NCBI GenBank assembly: GCA_009995705.1
Contig: JAADBR010000027.1
Coordinates: 1 to 33,871 of the forward strand
Direction: 5' to 3'
Origin: Microcystis aeruginosa W13-11
Lineage (GTDB): Bacteria > Cyanobacteriota > Cyanobacteriia > Cyanobacteriales > Microcystaceae
DNA length: 33,871 nucleotides
Positions 31,354 through 33,871 of the stretch are shown here, piece by piece. Position 1 is the first letter of the stretch. The number at the start of each line of letters is the position of its first letter. Position numbers and translations under genes: made by a program. The notes below the pieces were generated by a model. The model was not told where the DNA came from, made no database searches, and saw only the letters and a program-made list of their open reading frames with translations.

Positions 31354-32409
31354 ATGCAACGCCGTAAATTTTTGCTTATTAGTGGCAGTTTAGGCGGTTT
31401 TAGCTTGGCAGCTTGCGCTCATCAGATTTTACAGCCTGTTACTTCCAAAAATCCCCCTGAGTCGGCTGTTAAACAGGCACAAAAGGCGAAAAGAGTCAAG
31501 ATAATCGTGATTAGTGACCTTAATAGTCAATACGGTTCCACCACTTACGACCCCGAAGTTGATCGAGCTATCCCTTTAATTATCAATCATAAACCCGATC
31601 TGGTTCTCTGTGGTGGCGACATGGTGGCAGGACAAAAAAGCAGCTTGACAGAGGCAGCAATTAACGCTATGTGGTCCGCCTTTGATCACCATATCGCCGC
31701 GCCCCTGCGAGCTGCTAAAATACCTTTTGGTTTTACCATCGGTAATCATGACGCTTCTGGAGCTTTATCCGCAGGAAAATTTATCTATGCTAAGGAGAGA
31801 AAATTAGCCCGAGATTATTGGCAAAACCCCCAACATAATACAAGTTTAAATTTTATCGATAAAACTGGCTTTCCTTTTTATTATACTTTCACTCAAAATG
31901 GTATATTCTATCTAGTTTGGGATGCCTCCACTCATTTAATCTCTCGGGAACAACTAAATTGGGCAGCAAAAAACTTGAGTAGTAGCGACGCTAAAAATGC
32001 TAGAATGCGGCTAGTAATCGGTCATTTACCCCTCTACGGTATTGCCGTGGGCAGAAATCGACCGGGGGATTATTTAGCCGATGCCGAGCAATTAAGAGCG
32101 TTTTTAGAGGGTCATCAGGTGCATACTTATATTAGTGGCCATGCTCACGCTTACTATCCGGGTAAACGGGGGCAACTACAATTATTACACGCAGGAGCTT
32201 TAGGCAGTGGACCGCGACGGTTATTGAACAGTGAACAAGCACCTAGAAAAACCCTAACAATTGTCGATATTAATCCCCATCAACAGGAGACAGTTTACAC
32301 TACCTACGACATGAAAACCCAAGAAGCGATCGATATTACCAGTTTACCTCCTCTGATTATGGCTCCCAATGGGCAGGTTTTACGTCGAGATATTCCATCA
32401 GTTAACTAG
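31354..32409 (+). CDS. Exported metallophosphoesterase, probable lipoprotein
   Basis: This 351-residue protein belongs to the calcineurin-like phosphoesterases, which hydrolyse phosphomonoesters or diesters with two metal ions. The N-terminus QRRKFLLISGSLGGF plus LAAC21 combines a twin-arginine-like motif with a lipobox, so it is probably exported and lipid-anchored. Metal-binding motifs are D55-x-N57 (SDLN), GGD89M, GNHD (130-133), IGHLPLYG, and GHAHAY. The first motif is D-x-N where most family members have D-x-H. It stands alone on the plus strand, with the ParA gene 15 bp downstream. Substrate unknown. Confidence 0.85.
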   Translation: MQRRKFLLISGSLGGFSLAACAHQILQPVTSKNPPESAVKQAQKAKRVKIIVISDLNSQYGSTTYDPEVDRAIPLIINHKPDLVLCGGDMVAGQKSSLTEAAINAMWSAFDHHIAAPLRAAKIPFGFTIGNHDASGALSAGKFIYAKERKLARDYWQNPQHNTSLNFIDKTGFPFYYTFTQNGIFYLVWDASTHLISREQLNWAAKNLSSSDAKNARMRLVIGHLPLYGIAVGRNRPGDYLADAEQLRAFLEGHQVHTYISGHAHAYYPGKRGQLQLLHAGALGSGPRRLLNSEQAPRKTLTIVDINPHQQETVYTTYDMKTQEAIDITSLPPLIMAPNGQVLRRDIPSVN

Positions 32410-32424
32410 AAAGGAATTCTGATA

Positions 32425-33312
32425 ATGGCCACTGTCATCAGCACCGTTAATATGAAAGGGGGAGTAGGAAAAACTACCCTTACCGTCAATCTTGCCACCT
32501 GTTTAGCTAAATTTCAGCAAAAACGAGTCCTTGTCCTCGATTTAGATGCTCAAATCAGTGCGACTCTTAGCTTAATGTCTCCCCACGAATTCGCTCAACT
32601 GCGTCGCAAAAAACGCACTTTAAGCTATTTATTAGAGGCAATTATCAAACCCAATCCCTACAATAAATTAACTATTGATGATATTATCGTCCCTTCAGTC
32701 TGTGAAATTCAAGGCTTAGATCTACTGCCGGGAGACATCGAGCTTTATGATGAATATGTCGTCTCAGAAACCCTGCACCATCAAGCAATTTTACAGGAAG
32801 ATTTAGGCTTTGATCATGCTTGGAATAACCTAGAAAGAATCCTAATTCAAAAAATTATTGACCCCATTCAAGACCGTTACGATTATATTATCATGGACTG
32901 CGCTCCGGGCTATAATCTTTTAACTCGTAGTGGTCTCTGTAGTAGTCATTTTTATTTACTACCTGCCCGTCCAGAACCTTTGTCAATTGTCGGCATTCAG
33001 CTATTAGAAAGAAGAATAGTTAAACTGAAAGCTAGTCATCAAGAAACTGACCCGATTAACCCCGGTTTACTCGGTATAGTTTTTATTCTTTCCGGTGGTG
33101 GCCTACTCAGTCGCTACTATAATCAAGTCATGCGCCGGGTACAACAGGATTTTCAAGCCCATCAAATTTTTGCTAATGCGATTCCTATGGATGTTAATGT
33201 AGCTAAAGCTGTGGATATGTTCGTGCCTGTGGTGGCAGCCATGCCCTCTTCTAGTGGTTCTAAAGCTTTTATGAAACTCACAGAAGAATTCTTGATCAAA
33301 ACCAAAAAATAG
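32425..33312 (+). CDS. ParA-family ATPase
   Basis: This 295-residue ParA/MinD-type ATPase has a deviant Walker A K11GGVGKTT18 with the signature lysine, followed by LVLDLDAQ (Walker A', D39/D41) and the Walker B region IIMDCAPGYN. Such ATPases form nucleotide-dependent dimers that position plasmids, chromosomes or protein complexes. No parB or centromere-like repeat lies nearby, so it is probably not a plasmid partition protein; cyanobacterial orphan ParAs include those positioning cellular bodies such as carboxysomes, but identity with McdA is not supported because the signature lysine is present. It starts 15 bp after the phosphoesterase stop with AAGGAA upstream, and ends 12 bp before the next gene, so the three may be one operon. 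Confidence 0.85.
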   Translation: MATVISTVNMKGGVGKTTLTVNLATCLAKFQQKRVLVLDLDAQISATLSLMSPHEFAQLRRKKRTLSYLLEAIIKPNPYNKLTIDDIIVPSVCEIQGLDLLPGDIELYDEYVVSETLHHQAILQEDLGFDHAWNNLERILIQKIIDPIQDRYDYIIMDCAPGYNLLTRSGLCSSHFYLLPARPEPLSIVGIQLLERRIVKLKASHQETDPINPGLLGIVFILSGGGLLSRYYNQVMRRVQQDFQAHQIFANAIPMDVNVAKAVDMFVPVVAAMPSSSGSKAFMKLTEEFLIKTKK

Positions 33313-33324
33313 GAGATAATTACT

Positions 33325-33669
33325 ATGGTCATCGAGTGGTTAGAATTTCAAGTTAACCCCGAAGCAAGGGAAAAATTTATCCAAAAAGATCAAGAAATTT
33401 GGACAAAGTTTTTAGCAAAACAAGCGGGGTTTTTAGGTAAAGAAATTTGGATTAATCCCGCCATTGAGGAACAATTAATTATCGTTGTCCATTGGCAAAC
33501 AGAAGAACAGTGGAAAGCTATCTCCAAAAATTTACTCGATGAGACCGAAGCCGAATTTTCCCTAGCCATGGGAAAAGATAATTATCAATTACTCAAAGTC
33601 AAGGAATTTCAAGTCAGAAAATTCCGAGAAAATTGTCAGAACCATTTAGAATCTATGCAGCCCGGATAA
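33325..33669 (+). CDS. TIGR03792-family conserved cyanobacterial protein
   Basis: This 114-residue protein matches the TIGR03792 group: MVIEWLEFQVNPEAREKFIQ, DQEIWTKFLAKQAGFLGKEI, and HWQTEEQWKAI. The alternating strands and helices resemble a dimeric ferredoxin-like (ABM-type) fold. The family is found in cyanobacteria and its function is unknown. AGGAGA lies 9 nt before the ATG, and the gene follows parA by 12 bp, so the two are very likely co-translated. No catalytic residues can be named. Confidence 0.82.
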   Translation: MVIEWLEFQVNPEAREKFIQKDQEIWTKFLAKQAGFLGKEIWINPAIEEQLIIVVHWQTEEQWKAISKNLLDETEAEFSLAMGKDNYQLLKVKEFQVRKFRENCQNHLESMQPG

Positions 33670-33711
33670 AAAATTAATTCATCTTTTTGTCCCCGGTCAA
33701 CCTAGCCAAAC

Positions 33712-33741
33712 TTGTCCTCATCGGCTAAAGTATGCTATAAG
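33712..33741 (+). promoter_or_regulatory. Candidate promoter of gmd
   Basis: TTGTCC (33712-33717) and TATAAG (33736-33741) are 18 bp apart and the -10 lies about 50 bp before the gmd ATG. The match to sigma-70 boxes is moderate. Confidence 0.4.
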
Positions 33742-33791
33742 CAGTCAGACCCTGCCCTGGTCTTTATTCTCCCCGATTAGGTAAATTACTG

Positions 33792-33871
33792 ATGACTGAA
33801 GCTAAACGCGCCCTAATTACCGGCATCACCGGTCAAGATGGTTCCTATCTGAGCGAATTATTATTAGAAAA
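33792..33871 (+). CDS. gmd: GDP-mannose 4,6-dehydratase, first 26 codons (cut by window end)
   Basis: The frame reads [20 protein letters not shown] and continues SELLLEK without a stop to the end of the window. The Rossmann motif [10 protein letters not shown] (G-x-x-G-x-x-G) and the residues around it are those of GDP-mannose 4,6-dehydratase, which makes GDP-4-keto-6-deoxymannose on the way to GDP-fucose and related sugars. A small promoter candidate lies 50 bp upstream. This gene supplies activated deoxysugars to surface glycans, a theme shared with the cluster at 8156-15380, though that cluster is 18 kb away. Confidence 0.85.
   Translation, partial: MTEAKRALITGITGQDGSYLSELLLE

Overview
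The window looks like chromosomal DNA of a unicellular bloom-forming cyanobacterium, most likely Microcystis or a close relative. The HIP1 octamer GCGATCGC occurs at 5608-5615, 9626-9633 and 25319-25326. Several genes are typical of cyanobacteria: an NhaS3-type antiporter, an AMIN-domain AmiC amidase, sulfiredoxin, a TIGR03792-type protein and an EF-G-like factor. The intergenic spaces are full of short dispersed repeats and decayed mobile DNA, as in Microcystis genomes. Genus assignment is inference.

Layout. 1-5100: a decayed IS607-type recombinase fragment, a PIN/antitoxin pair reading leftward with an operator-like palindrome at its promoter, repeat-rich DNA, a type I DNA methylase fused to a specificity domain with no restriction subunit in view, the stub of a gene that ran into it, and the conserved ATPase YchF. 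5481-7514: an EF-G-like GTPase. 7672-7884: the tail of a lost PhzF-type gene.

8156-17745 is the most distinctive block. It holds a 1020-residue protein made of two tandem copies of a glycosyltransferase-like unit fused to an FkbM methyltransferase, a coiled-coil FkbM protein, a class I methyltransferase, two intact FkbM genes with a decayed copy between them, and, behind its own strong promoter, a 679-residue RTX-type secreted protein ended by a clear terminator. The genes are nearly contiguous on the same strand. I read this as a candidate locus that builds and O-methylates a surface glycan, possibly one carried by the neighbouring secreted protein; that link is inference.

17819-21698: a decayed and an intact Rpn-type nuclease gene, a SAM methyltransferase with a regulatory domain, and two inverted copies of a repeat of about 145 bp flanking the last two. 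21699-26276: NhaS3 cation/proton antiporter, AmiC and MurI, the last two both acting on peptidoglycan. 26947-29813: a SWIM zinc-finger protein on the minus strand, divergent from sulfiredoxin and an HTH/GrpE-like protein.

29814-30769 is a scar region: hairpin cluster, small ORF, truncated ISKra4-type transposase and a broken small conserved gene. 30770-33871: a compact pyroglutamyl-peptidase-like protein, a lipoprotein-type metallophosphoesterase, a ParA ATPase with a TIGR03792-type partner, and the first 26 codons of gmd (GDP-mannose 4,6-dehydratase) running off the end.
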